Source: Psychrobacillus sp. BL-248-WT-3 (GTDB lineage: Bacteria > Bacillota > Bacilli > Bacillales_A > Planococcaceae). Taken from it: 64,000 bases of DNA. The notes below the pieces were generated by a model that was given only the letters and a program-made list of their open reading frames with translations, had not been told where the DNA came from and did no database searches. Location of the stretch: positions 1 to 64,000 of the forward strand of contig NZ_JABAFC010000011.1 in assembly GCF_012843435.1 (NCBI RefSeq). Reading direction: 5' to 3'. Shown one piece after another: positions 35,947 to 44,608 of the stretch. The first letter of the stretch is position 1. Each line of letters opens with the position of its first letter. Both the position numbers and the translations under genes were made by a program.

Positions 35947-36102
35947 TTACAGATTACTTTCTAATTTTTCCATCTTCCCTAGCAAGCGAAAAGATGATTT
36001 ACTAAAATCTTCTTCAAATTGATCCTGTTCTTCGTTTAAACGGTTCTCCAATAGATATTCCAAAAGCTCTAGTTGATCAATAAGACGTTCAATTTTATTC
36101 AT
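35947..36102 (-). CDS. 51-aa coiled-coil protein of unknown function
   Basis: ATG at 36102 with AAAGGAGAG 7 bases upstream, a strong ribosome site. The 51 residues (MNKIERLIDQLELLEYLLEN...) form one predicted amphipathic helix with heptad leucines, acidic in the middle and ending KMEKLESNL. No family recognised. It lies on the same strand as, and just upstream of, yppE-mrfAB, with 75 bp between it and the yppE start, so it may belong to that transcript. Confidence 0.62.
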   Translation of the reverse strand: MNKIERLIDQLELLEYLLENRLNEEQDQFEEDFSKSSFRLLGKMEKLESNL

Positions 36103-36220
36103 GTTAACACTCTCCTTTTACTGTTTAGTTCCTTCCTTCCTGATAAATCCCTTCCTACTCGACAAAGGTTCTATACATAAGACAAAACTAGCGGCACATC
36201 GACAGTGGTTAAGATGAAAA

Positions 36221-36611
36221 GCTTTGTTAAATTTATAGGTTGATTTTGACTAACAATTCTTTGTTATAGTGACTTAATGAGTGTAAACATTATAAAAAGG
36301 ACATTCAAATAAAAATCATAAATAGATGACGAAATTGGTGTTGGTGACAGTTTTTCAACTTTGCTGCTTATGCGAGTAAATTTTTAGCACTTATCGATAC
36401 ATTAAAGCTGTTCCCATTCATTGATTGGAGCACCAGACGGCGACTCCTACGGGATGAGTGAGACAGATAATACATCACAACCACACGCGATTGCTGTGGG
36501 TGGTGGCTTATCGCTCACTCCGAGGAAAGCGTCCGGCTGTGGATAAATCAATTCTACCCTCTGATTTAAGATTTCTTTGCATCATAAATCAACCCAACCC
36601 TTAACATAGCC
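36221..36611 (+). repeat. Dispersed ~390-bp element, family 2 (full copy, plus orientation)
   Basis: 391 bp, closely matching the inverted copy at 55900-56288 over its whole length. The ends are imperfect inverted repeats (GCTTTGTTAAA...GGTTGATTTTG on the left; the complement of GGCTATGTTAAGGGTTGGGTTGATTT on the right). A strong central hairpin GAGTGAG/CTCACTC (36455-36461, 36514-36520) continues with GATAA/TTATC inside. There is no open reading frame. It looks like a MITE-type non-autonomous element. It fills the 583-bp gap between the 51-aa gene and recU. Confidence 0.78.
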
Positions 36612-36685
36612 AAATGAAACTAAATTGATTACTCGTTCGTCTAACTAACTTGTGATAAACTAATATCATAAAAGAGGTGATTGTC

Positions 36686-37285
36686 TTGGCTATCCAATAC
36701 CCTAATGGGAAGGTATATACACCTACCAAGAAAACAAAAACCCCAAAGCAAAAGGATTATTCTTTCAGTAATAGGGGTAAGACGTTAGAAGATGAGATAA
36801 ATGATGCCAATGAGTACTATCTAGCTCATGACATTGCTGTCATCTATAAAAAACCAATACCTATTCAGGTCGTTAAGGTAGACTACCCAAGTAGAAGCTC
36901 GGCGGTTATAAAAGAAGCTTATTACAGAACACCATCCACTACTGACTTTAACGGGGTATACAAAGGGAAATATATTGACTTTGAAGCAAAAGAAACGGAA
37001 AATAAGACTTCATTTCCTTTAAAAAACGTTCATCTTCATCAAGTAGAACATATGGGAAGAGTTGTTCAGCAACTCGGTATTAGCTTTCTATTGGTTCGTT
37101 TCTCTACAGCGGATCGATATTTTTATTTGTCTTACGAGCATTTAAAATTTTTTTGGGATAGAATGCTATCTGGAGGAAGAAAATCAATCACTCTCGGGGA
37201 GTTTGAGGAATATGGGATTGAAATAACTCCAAAATATGCACCAAGGGTCAATTATTTAAAGATAGTTAATGACTTGTATGTATAA
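36686..37285 (+). CDS. recU: Holliday junction resolvase RecU
   Basis: 199 aa from TTG at 36686, preceded by AGAGGTG at 6-7 bases and giving the family N-terminus AIQYPNGK. A GTG three codons earlier overlaps that ribosome site and is less likely. The type II endonuclease-fold nuclease has catalytic acidic/Lys residues in TDFNGVYKGKYIDFEAKET (around residues 80-105), with the stalk region and conserved FPLKNVHLHQVEHM after it. RecU cleaves four-way junctions and modulates RecA. It is followed 21 bp later by ponA, the same pairing as in B. subtilis and staphylococci. Confidence 0.95.
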   Translation: MAIQYPNGKVYTPTKKTKTPKQKDYSFSNRGKTLEDEINDANEYYLAHDIAVIYKKPIPIQVVKVDYPSRSSAVIKEAYYRTPSTTDFNGVYKGKYIDFEAKETENKTSFPLKNVHLHQVEHMGRVVQQLGISFLLVRFSTADRYFYLSYEHLKFFWDRMLSGGRKSITLGEFEEYGIEITPKYAPRVNYLKIVNDLYV

Positions 37286-37306
37286 AGGGAAAGTGAGGAG
37301 ACGTTT

Positions 37307-39961
37307 ATGAGTGAGCAAAAATCTACTCGTGGACAAAGAAGAAAACAACAACTTGAACAAAAGAAAAAACAAACAAAACCTGCAAAAACATGGCTAAAAC
37401 GTATCATGATAGCAATTTTAGCTATTGGATTAGTAGGATTAATAACTGGTGGGTCCGTTTATGCATATTATGCAAGCACAGCACCAGATTTAGATGAGGA
37501 ATTACTAAAAGACCCGATCAGTCCTAAACTATTAGACGCAAACGGTGAAGAGTTTGCAACCGTCGGAAGTGAAAGCCGAGAATATATATCCTATGAGGAA
37601 ATTCCTCAACAAATGGAAGATGCCATTTTAGCAACAGAGGATGTTCGTTTCTACGATCACATGGGAGTAGATGTCTTACGTTTAGGTAAAGCCGTTTTAG
37701 CCAACCTGAAGGATGGATTTGGTGCACAGGGTGCAAGTACAATCACTCAACAGGTTGTCAAAAACTCTTTCTTTACAAATGAAAAAACGATAAAACGTAA
37801 AGCACAAGAAGCCCATTTAGCTCTACAATTAGAGCGTGAATATGAAAAAGAAGAAATTTTCGAGATGTACTTTAACAAGGTATTAATGTCAGGACGTATT
37901 TACGGCTTTGGAACTGCTTCTAAGTATTTCTATGGGAAAGAATTAAAGGATTTAGAGCTACATGAGATAGCAGTATTGGCTGGAATGCCTCAAAGCCCAA
38001 ATAACTTTAATCCTTTTAAAAACCCAGAACGTGCTGAAAAACGAAGAAATACAGTCCTTTATTTAATGAATCTTCACGGAAAAATAACTGACGAGGAAAT
38101 GAAAGCAGCCCAAGCTATTCCAGTTGCTGACTCCCTTTTACCAGAAGATCAAAGAGTTACAAACCAAGATTCTAAATACGATGCATTTATCGATATAGTA
38201 TTAGAAGAACTTGAAGAAAATGGGGATGGAGATGCTATTTCCGAAGGTATAACTATCCATACGACACTTCAACCGAATGCACAAAAGCAAGTAGAAGCAA
38301 CCTTGAACTCTGATATATTCCCAACCGAGGATATTCAATCCGGGGTTGCAGTAATTGATACTCAAACTGGAGCAGTTGTCGCTGCCGGTGGAGGAAGAAA
38401 TTATGGAGCAGATCGAGGATATAATTATGCTGATGATATGAAAGAACGATCACCAGGATCGACGATCAAGCCTTTAATAGATTATGCTCCAGCAGTAGAA
38501 TATTTAGGTTGGTCTCCTGCTCAAATCATTGAGGATAAAGAAATTAAATATACAGGCACAGATCAAGTAATACGTAACGCAGATAATAAATATCTAGGTG
38601 CTATGACAATGCGGGAAGCATTATATAAATCTCGTAATACTACTGCAGTTCAAACATTAAGAGAAGTAGGTACTAAGAACTCTAGAGAATTTATTAGTCG
38701 ATTTGGAGTAGATATCGGCACAGTAAATGAAGCCTATGCAATTGGTGGTATTTCGAAGTTCATGTCCCCTATCCAACTAGCAGGAGCTTACGCTGCTTTT
38801 GGTAATGGCGGTACTCATACTGAACCATATGCCATTAACAAAATTGTATACAGAGATGGCAAAACAGAGAAAAATTACAAGCCTGAATCCAAGACAGTTA
38901 TGAAGGATTCAACAGCATACATTATTACAGATGTTTTACGTGATGTTTTAACAAAAGGTACTGGTAAGGCTGCTGCAATTAGCGGATTAGATGTAGCAGG
39001 AAAATCTGGTACGTCCAACTTCAGTGGAGATAAAAAAGGTGTTCCAGATGTATGGTTTGCTGGGTACACAACTAACTATTCAGTAACCGTATGGTCAGGT
39101 TATCATGACAACTCACCCATCACAACAGCGGAGGAACGAAGCCTTCCCCAACGAATCTTTAAAGAGGTTATGGGTGGTATTTCCGAGGGACAGAAAACAG
39201 AAAGATTTAAAAAGCCTAATTCAGTTGTAGAAGTTACAGTTGAAAGAGGTTCTAATCCATTAAAATTAGCTAGTGAGTATACACCTGAAAATATGAAGCT
39301 AACAGAGTTATTTGTTAAAGGGACAGAGCCTAAACAAGTATCTGAGGAATATGACCAGCTAGAACTAAATGCCCCTTCTAACCTATCAGTGCAATATGAT
39401 GAAATAACATCATCGGCAACGTTAGATTGGGACTTCGAAGGACCTGAAGGCGAAGATGATGTTAACGTTCAGTTTGAGGTAGCGGTCTCTATTGATAACG
39501 GTCCAAGCGAAATTTTACAAACAACAGATAAAACAGGGTTGATCGTTCAAGCTCTAATCCCTGGTAGTAAATATTTATTTACCGTTACAGCAATAGCTGA
39601 GGATGTTCGAAGTGAATCAGCTAGTGTAGAGTTAGTGCTCGAAGGTATCGAAGAAGAAGATCTCGAGTCTCCTGATTCGGAGGAAGAAAAACCAGAAGAT
39701 ACCGAGGGTGAGAATGAAAACCAACCTGGAAACAATGGTAACAATGGTAACAACGGTAATGGTAATAACGGTAACAATGGTAATAACGGTAACGGTAATG
39801 GTAATAATGGAAACGGTAATAATAATGGTAATGGTAACAACAACGGTAATAGTGGCGGTAATGGTGGTAATAATGATGGTGGTCAAGAAGATGGTGGCAC
39901 CGATGGAGAAAATCCTGAGGAAACCCCTGAAGACGGCACAGAAACCGGATCTACACCTTAA
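37307..39961 (+). CDS. ponA: Class A penicillin-binding protein 1 (glycosyltransferase/transpeptidase)
   Basis: 884 aa. A basic cytoplasmic tail (1-28), one membrane anchor (about 32-55) and a GT51 glycosyltransferase domain with catalytic Glu111 in ATEDVRFYDHMG and the GASTITQQ motif. The transpeptidase domain has Ser385 in STIK, SRN in the SxN position and KSGT at 566-569. A fibronectin type III-like domain follows (about 690-785), then an acidic linker and a C-terminal tail of G/N repeats (about 808-850). It polymerises and crosslinks peptidoglycan outside the membrane. GAGGAG precedes the ATG. Co-transcribed with recU, ending in the terminator at 39997. Confidence 0.96.
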   Translation: MSEQKSTRGQRRKQQLEQKKKQTKPAKTWLKRIMIAILAIGLVGLITGGSVYAYYASTAPDLDEELLKDPISPKLLDANGEEFATVGSESREYISYEEIPQQMEDAILATEDVRFYDHMGVDVLRLGKAVLANLKDGFGAQGASTITQQVVKNSFFTNEKTIKRKAQEAHLALQLEREYEKEEIFEMYFNKVLMSGRIYGFGTASKYFYGKELKDLELHEIAVLAGMPQSPNNFNPFKNPERAEKRRNTVLYLMNLHGKITDEEMKAAQAIPVADSLLPEDQRVTNQDSKYDAFIDIVLEELEENGDGDAISEGITIHTTLQPNAQKQVEATLNSDIFPTEDIQSGVAVIDTQTGAVVAAGGGRNYGADRGYNYADDMKERSPGSTIKPLIDYAPAVEYLGWSPAQIIEDKEIKYTGTDQVIRNADNKYLGAMTMREALYKSRNTTAVQTLREVGTKNSREFISRFGVDIGTVNEAYAIGGISKFMSPIQLAGAYAAFGNGGTHTEPYAINKIVYRDGKTEKNYKPESKTVMKDSTAYIITDVLRDVLTKGTGKAAAISGLDVAGKSGTSNFSGDKKGVPDVWFAGYTTNYSVTVWSGYHDNSPITTAEERSLPQRIFKEVMGGISEGQKTERFKKPNSVVEVTVERGSNPLKLASEYTPENMKLTELFVKGTEPKQVSEEYDQLELNAPSNLSVQYDEITSSATLDWDFEGPEGEDDVNVQFEVAVSIDNGPSEILQTTDKTGLIVQALIPGSKYLFTVTAIAEDVRSESASVELVLEGIEEEDLESPDSEEEKPEDTEGENENQPGNNGNNGNNGNGNNGNNGNNGNGNGNNGNGNNNGNGNNNGNSGGNGGNNDGGQEDGGTDGENPEETPEDGTETGSTP
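39723..39875 (+). repeat. G/N-codon repeat encoding the PonA tail
   Basis: Near-tandem 6- and 9-bp units of GGTAACAATGGT type encode GNNGNN repeats at the PonA C-terminus. The regular units leave all six frames open, which explains spurious long frames here. Such tracts vary in length by slippage. Confidence 0.8.
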
Positions 39962-39996
39962 ACTATTCGATTATTACTTAAAATGATTAAAAGAAG

Positions 39997-40034
39997 AACG
40001 AGGAAATGGGATTATAACCCTTTCCTCGTTTTTT
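39997..40034 (+). terminator. Terminator of recU-ponA
   Basis: AACGAGGAAA (39997-40006) pairs with TTTCCTCGTT (40021-40030), with GGG/CCC inside, and T6 follows. Confidence 0.87.
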
Positions 40035-40191
40035 AATTATTTCTTGAATTTATAAAGTGATTTTTTATTGCTTACCTTAGTTTAAGTGTAACATTTCACA
40101 AACGAACTCGTTTCACGAAATACCAACCCTAGCCTTTAAAGAGGGCATTGAAATACTTACGTTTTTATAATAAATTTGTTTTGAAAATTAA

Positions 40192-40234
40192 AAAAGGGTG
40201 CTTTTTGTTCAAATTGAACAGAAAACATCCTTTT
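40192..40234. repeat. Hairpin end of a degraded IS1182-type element
   Basis: AAAAGGGTGCTTTTTGTTCAA and TTGAACAGAAAACATCCTTTT form an imperfect long hairpin directly past the stop of the transposase remnant at 40243. It probably represents the old element's right-end terminator structure. Confidence 0.5.
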
Positions 40235-40242
40235 TCATTGCC

Positions 40243-40465
40243 TTATTCTTGCTCTCCTTCGTTAAGTAACTTTAGGATTCGCTTCAGGTTGACCGCAAAT
40301 ATGGTTGTGGCTCCTTGTATTTCCATGCCAAAAAGACCCGTGCTAATCGCTGTATCGTAGCCGTATCCACTCTTTATCCTTCTTTATAACACCCAACTCT
40401 GAAAGGGCATATTTTACATTTTTCCACATCAAAATTATATTTATCATTGTGCGCACCCCTGCATT
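40243..40465 (-). pseudogene. IS1182-family transposase remnant (C-terminal fragments)
   Basis: Minus-strand translation in two pieces recalls the C-terminal part of IS1182 transposases. First comes KYNFDVEKCKICPFRVGCYKEG, a zinc-like CxxCP...C stretch. After a deletion and frame change comes GYGYDTAISTGLFGMEIQGATTIFAVNLKRILKLL, then a stop. About 90 residues between the two pieces are missing and everything upstream is gone, so it is dead. The gap 40037-40850 holds this remnant, a hairpin, repeat family 2 core and a terminator. Confidence 0.65.
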
Positions 40466-40514
40466 TACTTTTCTTTAGTATAGCAATATTACCTGAGTAC
40501 ATTTTAAATAAATT

Positions 40515-40735
40515 CTATAGTGGATTGGAGTGCAGAGCGGTGACTCCTAGGGGATTAGCGGCCACGGCGAGCACCCGGACTGAGCGCAGCGAGGGAGAAG
40601 GCTTGCCGGGCCGCCCCCAGGAAAGCACGCTCGGAACGAAAAAGACACGGTCTCAGGAAATAGGAGCCTTTATTCATACTCTACCTCTAAGAGTTTAAAA
40701 GTACTTTTTCAGTGCACTCGCCTTTAACATAGCCA
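40515..40735 (+). repeat. Divergent family 2 repeat core
   Basis: It has the family's landmarks in order: GGATTGGAG, GACTCCTAGGGGAT, CAGGAAAGC and, at the right end, CCTTTAACATAGCC. The middle differs and is GC-rich (CCGGACTGAGCGCAGCGAGG). This variant resembles a repeat widespread in Bacillaceae. No coding capacity is evident. Confidence 0.65.
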
Positions 40736-40768
40736 TATTTTTTTATATTTAAACTGCCCTAATCTAAA

Positions 40769-40840
40769 AATGCCCCATATGGACTCCCTCTCTAAGTTAG
40801 TTTAGTATCTAACTTTTAGTAGGCAGTATATATGGGGCAT
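40769..40840 (-). terminator. Large hairpin terminator of the asnS-dnaD-nth-ypoC unit
   Basis: An 11-bp stem ATGCCCCATAT/ATATGGGGCAT (40770-40780, 40830-40840) encloses a second hairpin AAGTTAG/CTAACTT. On the minus strand it is followed by TTTTT. It lies 10 bases past the ypoC stop. Confidence 0.75.
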
Positions 40841-40850
40841 CGTTGAATAA

Positions 40851-41159
40851 TTAAGGTTTTCTTGATTCCATAATAAAGCGAAGAGCAAGCTTCTTTTCCG
40901 TTTCTTTAAATAATTCATCCAGCTGTCGAAACGCCGCAAAAGTTTTATAGTTCTGTTTTATAAAAGTAAAACGTTCCTGATAGTTTAATGGACAAGTGCC
41001 ATCTGCAAGGTCGATTAACTCGTTTAACAGATCAATTCCTTTTTCCATTAAATCATTAGACCCGTTATTTCTTTTTTTATAATGAGCTTGTATCTCATCT
41101 CGAAGCTCTGACCACTTTGCAAAAAGTCCGACAAAGTCTTCTTTTTTAAGCTTGGACAA
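40851..41159 (-). CDS. ypoC: YpoC-like protein
   Basis: 102 aa, predicted helical and soluble, with the motif CPLNYQERFTFIKQNYKTFAAFRQLDELF that I associate with the uncharacterised YpoC family. It is shorter than I recall for B. subtilis YpoC, so the N-terminal part may be reduced. Its start lies 14 bp inside nth, and it is the last gene of the asnS-dnaD-nth cluster as in B. subtilis. Function unknown. Confidence 0.75.
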   Translation of the reverse strand: MSKLKKEDFVGLFAKWSELRDEIQAHYKKRNNGSNDLMEKGIDLLNELIDLADGTCPLNYQERFTFIKQNYKTFAAFRQLDELFKETEKKLALRFIMESRKP

Positions 41160-41811
41160 CTTTACTCATCCTTTTTTTCCCCTCTCTGCACACAGGCAGT
41201 AACGGACATTGTGGGCAATTGGGATTTTGTGCCTTGCAATGGTAGCGGCCAAAAAATATAAGCTGGTGATGTGCCTTGGACCAGGATTCAATCGGAGTCT
41301 TTTTCATTAACGTTTCCTCGACCTGTAGGACAGAGTCCTTCCATCGACATAGTCCTAATCGCTTCGATACTCTTTCGACATGAGTATCGACGGCAATGGC
41401 AGGAATGTCAAAAGCAACTGAAACAACTACATTAGCAGTTTTGCGCCCTACTCCTGGAAAAGTAGTAAGTAGATCTCTGTCTTCCGGTACTTCGCCATTA
41501 TAAAGCTCTATTAGTTGCTTACTAAGCGCTTGAATATTTTTTGCCTTATTACGATATAGGCCGATTGAACGTATGTCGTTTTGTAGCTCTTCGATTGAAA
41601 CTGCTAAATAGTCTTCGGGCTTTTTATATTTTTGGAACAAATTTTTAGTTACTTTATTTACAAGCACGTCCGTGCATTGCGCTGATAAAAGTGTAGCTAC
41701 TAATAATTCAAAAGGATTATCGTGGACTAACTCACAATGAGCATCCGGAAACATCCTTTCCATTTCCTCTAAACAAAAATGCCATTGGGCCTTTGTAAGC
41801 AACGTTTCCAC
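41146..41811 (-). CDS. nth: Endonuclease III (DNA glycosylase/AP lyase)
   Basis: 221 aa. A base-excision repair enzyme that removes oxidised pyrimidines. Its helix-hairpin-helix LTTFPGVGRKTANVV carries the catalytic Lys, and the catalytic Asp follows in AVDTHVERVSKRLGL. The C-terminal 4Fe-4S cluster is C-x6-C-x2-C-x5-C (CKAQNPNCPQCPLLPVC). It starts with GTG immediately after the dnaD stop (TAG-GTG), so the genes are coupled. Length is normal. Confidence 0.96.
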   Translation of the reverse strand: METLLTKAQWHFCLEEMERMFPDAHCELVHDNPFELLVATLLSAQCTDVLVNKVTKNLFQKYKKPEDYLAVSIEELQNDIRSIGLYRNKAKNIQALSKQLIELYNGEVPEDRDLLTTFPGVGRKTANVVVSVAFDIPAIAVDTHVERVSKRLGLCRWKDSVLQVEETLMKKTPIESWSKAHHQLIFFGRYHCKAQNPNCPQCPLLPVCREGKKRMSKVVQA

Positions 41812-42522
41812 CTACTCTCTTTCTTCTAACCAATTGTAAAAAGGAACTTTCGCCGTATCTAAGGATTGCTCCTTTGGTCTTTGCATTGGTATATGCTGTC
41901 TAAACTGAGCCGACTGATTTTCTGCAGCTTCTACTGTTTTTATATTTTTCTTTTTCCACTCGAATAATATGCGGTCTATATAGCGCAGGCTTAGCTTTTG
42001 AGATAAGACAGCCTCTTTCAAAGCTAGCCTTATTAAAGAGGCAGAATGCTTGTCCTGGTCAAACCACATTCCAATTGTTTCATATTCCATTGGAGATAAC
42101 AATCTACCGAATTCAGCTTCAAATAATTTGTAAATTTCGCCTTCTTCGCCCTTCACTTCTTCGTCTTCTTTATTAAGGTTTTGTTGCTCTACGCAATCGA
42201 CCAAAAGCTCCCATAAATGATTAAAATCATAGTATTCATAATGAACTCCATTTTCGTCCATATGCTGTTCAATTTGGATTAATCCCTTTTGGACAAGACG
42301 TTGTAAAATCGTCACTACTTTATGTTCGTTAAAATGTGTACGTTCCACTAAGTTTTGAGGGGTTGGAAAGTGGTTACCCGCTTCTCCAAAAGCGATAAGA
42401 TGTAATAGCAGAATAGCTTCCTCGTCCTTGACATTAATGGCCTTGTAATGGCTAAAAAAAAGCTGGGAAATGGTTACATTTCCCTGCTCTGTCCAGATTC
42501 GGAGCCGATTTCGCTTTTGCAT
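41812..42522 (-). CDS. dnaD: Primosomal protein DnaD
   Basis: 236 aa. The N-terminal winged-helix DDBH1 domain (about 1-115) is followed by an acidic linker (NKEDEEVKGEEGE) and the C-terminal DDBH2 domain (about 130-205) with the YxxxIxxxW-like motif YIDRILFEWKKKNIKT. DnaD acts with DnaA, DnaB and DnaI in loading the replicative helicase. AAGGGAG lies ahead of the ATG. The gene sits between asnS and nth, the conserved Firmicutes arrangement. Confidence 0.95.
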   Translation of the reverse strand: MQKRNRLRIWTEQGNVTISQLFFSHYKAINVKDEEAILLLHLIAFGEAGNHFPTPQNLVERTHFNEHKVVTILQRLVQKGLIQIEQHMDENGVHYEYYDFNHLWELLVDCVEQQNLNKEDEEVKGEEGEIYKLFEAEFGRLLSPMEYETIGMWFDQDKHSASLIRLALKEAVLSQKLSLRYIDRILFEWKKKNIKTVEAAENQSAQFRQHIPMQRPKEQSLDTAKVPFYNWLEERE

Positions 42523-42594
42523 ACTCGCACTCCCTTTCTTATATAATACGCTGTAAAAGTTTATTAACGTAAATGATCTTTCTTTCGATTCTTA

Positions 42595-43890
42595 TTATGG
42601 ATATAAACGGTTTAATAGTCTTGGGAATGGGATAGATTCACGTACGTGTTCTGCTCCACTTAACCAAGCTACTGTACGTTCTAATCCAAGCCCAAACCCT
42701 GAGTGAGGAACAGACCCTTGTTTACGTAGCTCTAAATACCATGCATAAGCCGATTCATCTAATTTATGCTCTGCAAGACGTTGTTTTAGTAAATCATAAT
42801 CATGAATACGTTCTGATCCACCGATAATCTCACCATATCCTTCAGGAGCGATTAAGTCCGCACATAATACAACATCGTCTCTGTCTGGATGAGGTTGCAT
42901 GTAGAATGGTTTAATGCCTATAGGATAATGCGTGATGAATACTGGCATATCATAGCTTTCTGCGATAGCTGTTTCATGCGGTGATCCGAAATCATCTCCC
43001 CATTCAATATCATCAAAGCCTTTCTCGTGTAAAAACTTAATTGCATCATCATACGTGATACGTGGGAATGGTGCTTGAATTTTTTCTAATTTAGAAGTGT
43101 CGCGTCCTAAACGTTCTAATTCTAATTGACAGTTTTTAAGAACAGATTGGACAATATATGCCACATATTGCTCTTGTACTTCTAGATTCTCATCGAATTC
43201 TACAAACGCCATCTCTGGCTCGATCATCCAAAATTCTATTAAGTGACGTCGTGTTTTAGATTTCTCTGCACGGAATGTTGGTCCAAAGGAGAATACTTTT
43301 CCTAATGCCATTGCTGCAGCTTCCATGTATAGTTGTCCAGATTGAGATAAATATGCATCCTCATCAAAATACTTTGTATGGAAAAGCTCTGAAGTTCCTT
43401 CAGGAGAAGATCCAGTTAAAATTGGTGGATCCATTTTTACAAATCCATTTTCATTAAAGAATTCATATGTAGCACGAATTATTTCATTACGAATTTTCAT
43501 AATTGCGTGTTGTTTTCTAGAACGCAGCCATAAATGACGGTTGTCCATAAGAAATTCAGTTCCATGCTCTTTTGGTGTAATAGGATAATCAACCGCAGCG
43601 TGAATTACTTCGATTTCTTTTACTTGTAGCTCATATCCAAAAGATGAGCGTTCATCTTTAGTTACTTCTCCAGTGATATACATAGAAGTTTCTTGAGTTA
43701 ACCCTTTTGCTGTTTGGAAAATTTCTTCTCCAACAACTTCCTTTACTACTACTCCTTGTACAAAGCCGGAGCCATCACGTAGCTGTAAAAAGGCAATCTT
43801 TCCGCTTGAGCGCTTGTTCGCAAGCCAAGCCCCAAGTTTTATTGTTTCTCCAACATGGTTGGCCATATCTTTAATCATAATTTTTTTCAT
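42595..43890 (-). CDS. asnS: Asparaginyl-tRNA synthetase
   Basis: 431 aa from ATG at 43890, which has GGAGG 5 bases upstream; the open frame begins four codons earlier inside that ribosome site. Class IIb synthetase: an N-terminal OB-fold anticodon-binding domain (about 1-105) and a catalytic core with motif 2 [24 protein letters not shown] and motif 3 [13 protein letters not shown]. Length equals B. subtilis AsnS (about 430). In B. subtilis aspB lies between ypmB and asnS; here ypmB is the direct neighbour. No T-box leader seen. Confidence 0.96.
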   Translation of the reverse strand: MKKIMIKDMANHVGETIKLGAWLANKRSSGKIAFLQLRDGSGFVQGVVVKEVVGEEIFQTAKGLTQETSMYITGEVTKDERSSFGYELQVKEIEVIHAAVDYPITPKEHGTEFLMDNRHLWLRSRKQHAIMKIRNEIIRATYEFFNENGFVKMDPPILTGSSPEGTSELFHTKYFDEDAYLSQSGQLYMEAAAMALGKVFSFGPTFRAEKSKTRRHLIEFWMIEPEMAFVEFDENLEVQEQYVAYIVQSVLKNCQLELERLGRDTSKLEKIQAPFPRITYDDAIKFLHEKGFDDIEWGDDFGSPHETAIAESYDMPVFITHYPIGIKPFYMQPHPDRDDVVLCADLIAPEGYGEIIGGSERIHDYDLLKQRLAEHKLDESAYAWYLELRKQGSVPHSGFGLGLERTVAWLSGAEHVRESIPFPRLLNRLYP

Positions 43891-43918
43891 GTTGTCCTCC
43901 ATTAGTCATAAATAAATT

Positions 43919-44407
43919 TTACAAATTGGATATTCTCTTCCACCAGTCGCCGTTATCAAATAATAGATAAACGTAGTTTAGATTATCCTTTGAATTGACA
44001 AAGGTAATCTCCCATACAGGGCCAACCTCTTCCACACCTAGCTTAGCGTGGAGCACCTTACTTTCTTGCTCTCCATCCAAAACGATGGAGATGGCTTCTT
44101 CTTTTGATATACCCTCTTCAAAGCTTACCTCCATGATAGGCTCTTCATTTGCCTTCAGTGGGATAAAAAATGCTTTTTTGGAGCCATCTTTTGTGTTACC
44201 TATAATCGTCTGATAAGAGTCGGTACTATTATACACATAGGACTCATCAATTGTCTCCAATAAGTTATTCTTTAGTGTATAAGATTCTGCAGACGTTAAG
44301 GCTTCCTTAAATGGCTCCCGAGCCTGAGTATATATAAGAATGCTAAGGATTGCGGTTAGGCTAATTGTAAAAATAACGATAAATAATAGCCATCTTTTAA
44401 GTGCCAT
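43919..44407 (-). CDS. ypmB: YpmB-family membrane-anchored PepSY-like protein
   Basis: 162 aa. The N-terminal signal anchor (about residues 4-26, KRWLLFIVIFTISLTAILSILIY) is followed by an extracellular region with two PepSY-like repeats, the second around VSFEEGISKEEAISIVL to GPVWEITFVN. This is the layout of the uncharacterised YpmB/DUF5590 proteins. Its ATG starts two bases after the ypmA stop, so ypmA and ypmB are coupled. Function unknown. Confidence 0.85.
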   Translation of the reverse strand: MALKRWLLFIVIFTISLTAILSILIYTQAREPFKEALTSAESYTLKNNLLETIDESYVYNSTDSYQTIIGNTKDGSKKAFFIPLKANEEPIMEVSFEEGISKEEAISIVLDGEQESKVLHAKLGVEEVGPVWEITFVNSKDNLNYVYLLFDNGDWWKRISNL

Positions 44408-44409
44408 AT

Positions 44410-44580
44410 TTAGGTCCTGTAAATGGTAAAGACTGCTTTTTCTTGGTCTTCTTTATCTAATGCCAATCCAAACATTAAATCCTTTTCCTTCAAAGAACGG
44501 TTCAATGCATCTACTATTTTGTATAGATCTGATTGGTATTGTACGGTGACTGTGGAGATGACTTCGATTTTGTTTTCCAT
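44410..44580 (-). CDS. ypmA: YpmA-family small protein (DUF4264)
   Basis: 56 aa (MENKIEVISTVTVQYQSD... ending EKAVFTIYRT). Size, sequence style and position between dinG and ypmB match B. subtilis YpmA, a conserved 56-residue cytosolic protein of unknown function. The predicted fold is a small alpha/beta unit, with no membrane segment. The ribosome site is weak (GCGGGTAGAAAT). Confidence 0.85.
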   Translation of the reverse strand: MENKIEVISTVTVQYQSDLYKIVDALNRSLKEKDLMFGLALDKEDQEKAVFTIYRT

Positions 44581-44608
44581 ATTTCTACCCGCTTTCTAAT
44601 ACTCATCC

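Noticed and set aside
36212-36620. Target-site duplication flanking the ~390-bp element
   Set aside because: Flanks share only short AT-rich similarity; no convincing exact duplication at either full copy.
39723-39875. Short tandem repeats considered as CRISPR
   Set aside because: Units are 6-9 bp, without spacers, and code for the PonA tail.
39547-39986. Three long frames on both strands over the PonA tail
   Set aside because: Products are monotonous L/P, T/I or M/V repeats caused by the GGTAAC-type DNA repeat.
40148-40360. 70-codon plus-strand frame
   Set aside because: It runs opposite to the transposase remnant, whose minus-strand translation is the recognisable one.
40447-40698. 83-codon plus-strand frame
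   Set aside because: It lies inside the divergent repeat core, has unusual composition and no ribosome site.
42523-44410. T-box before asnS
   Set aside because: The gap to ypmB is only 28 bp, too short for such a leader.
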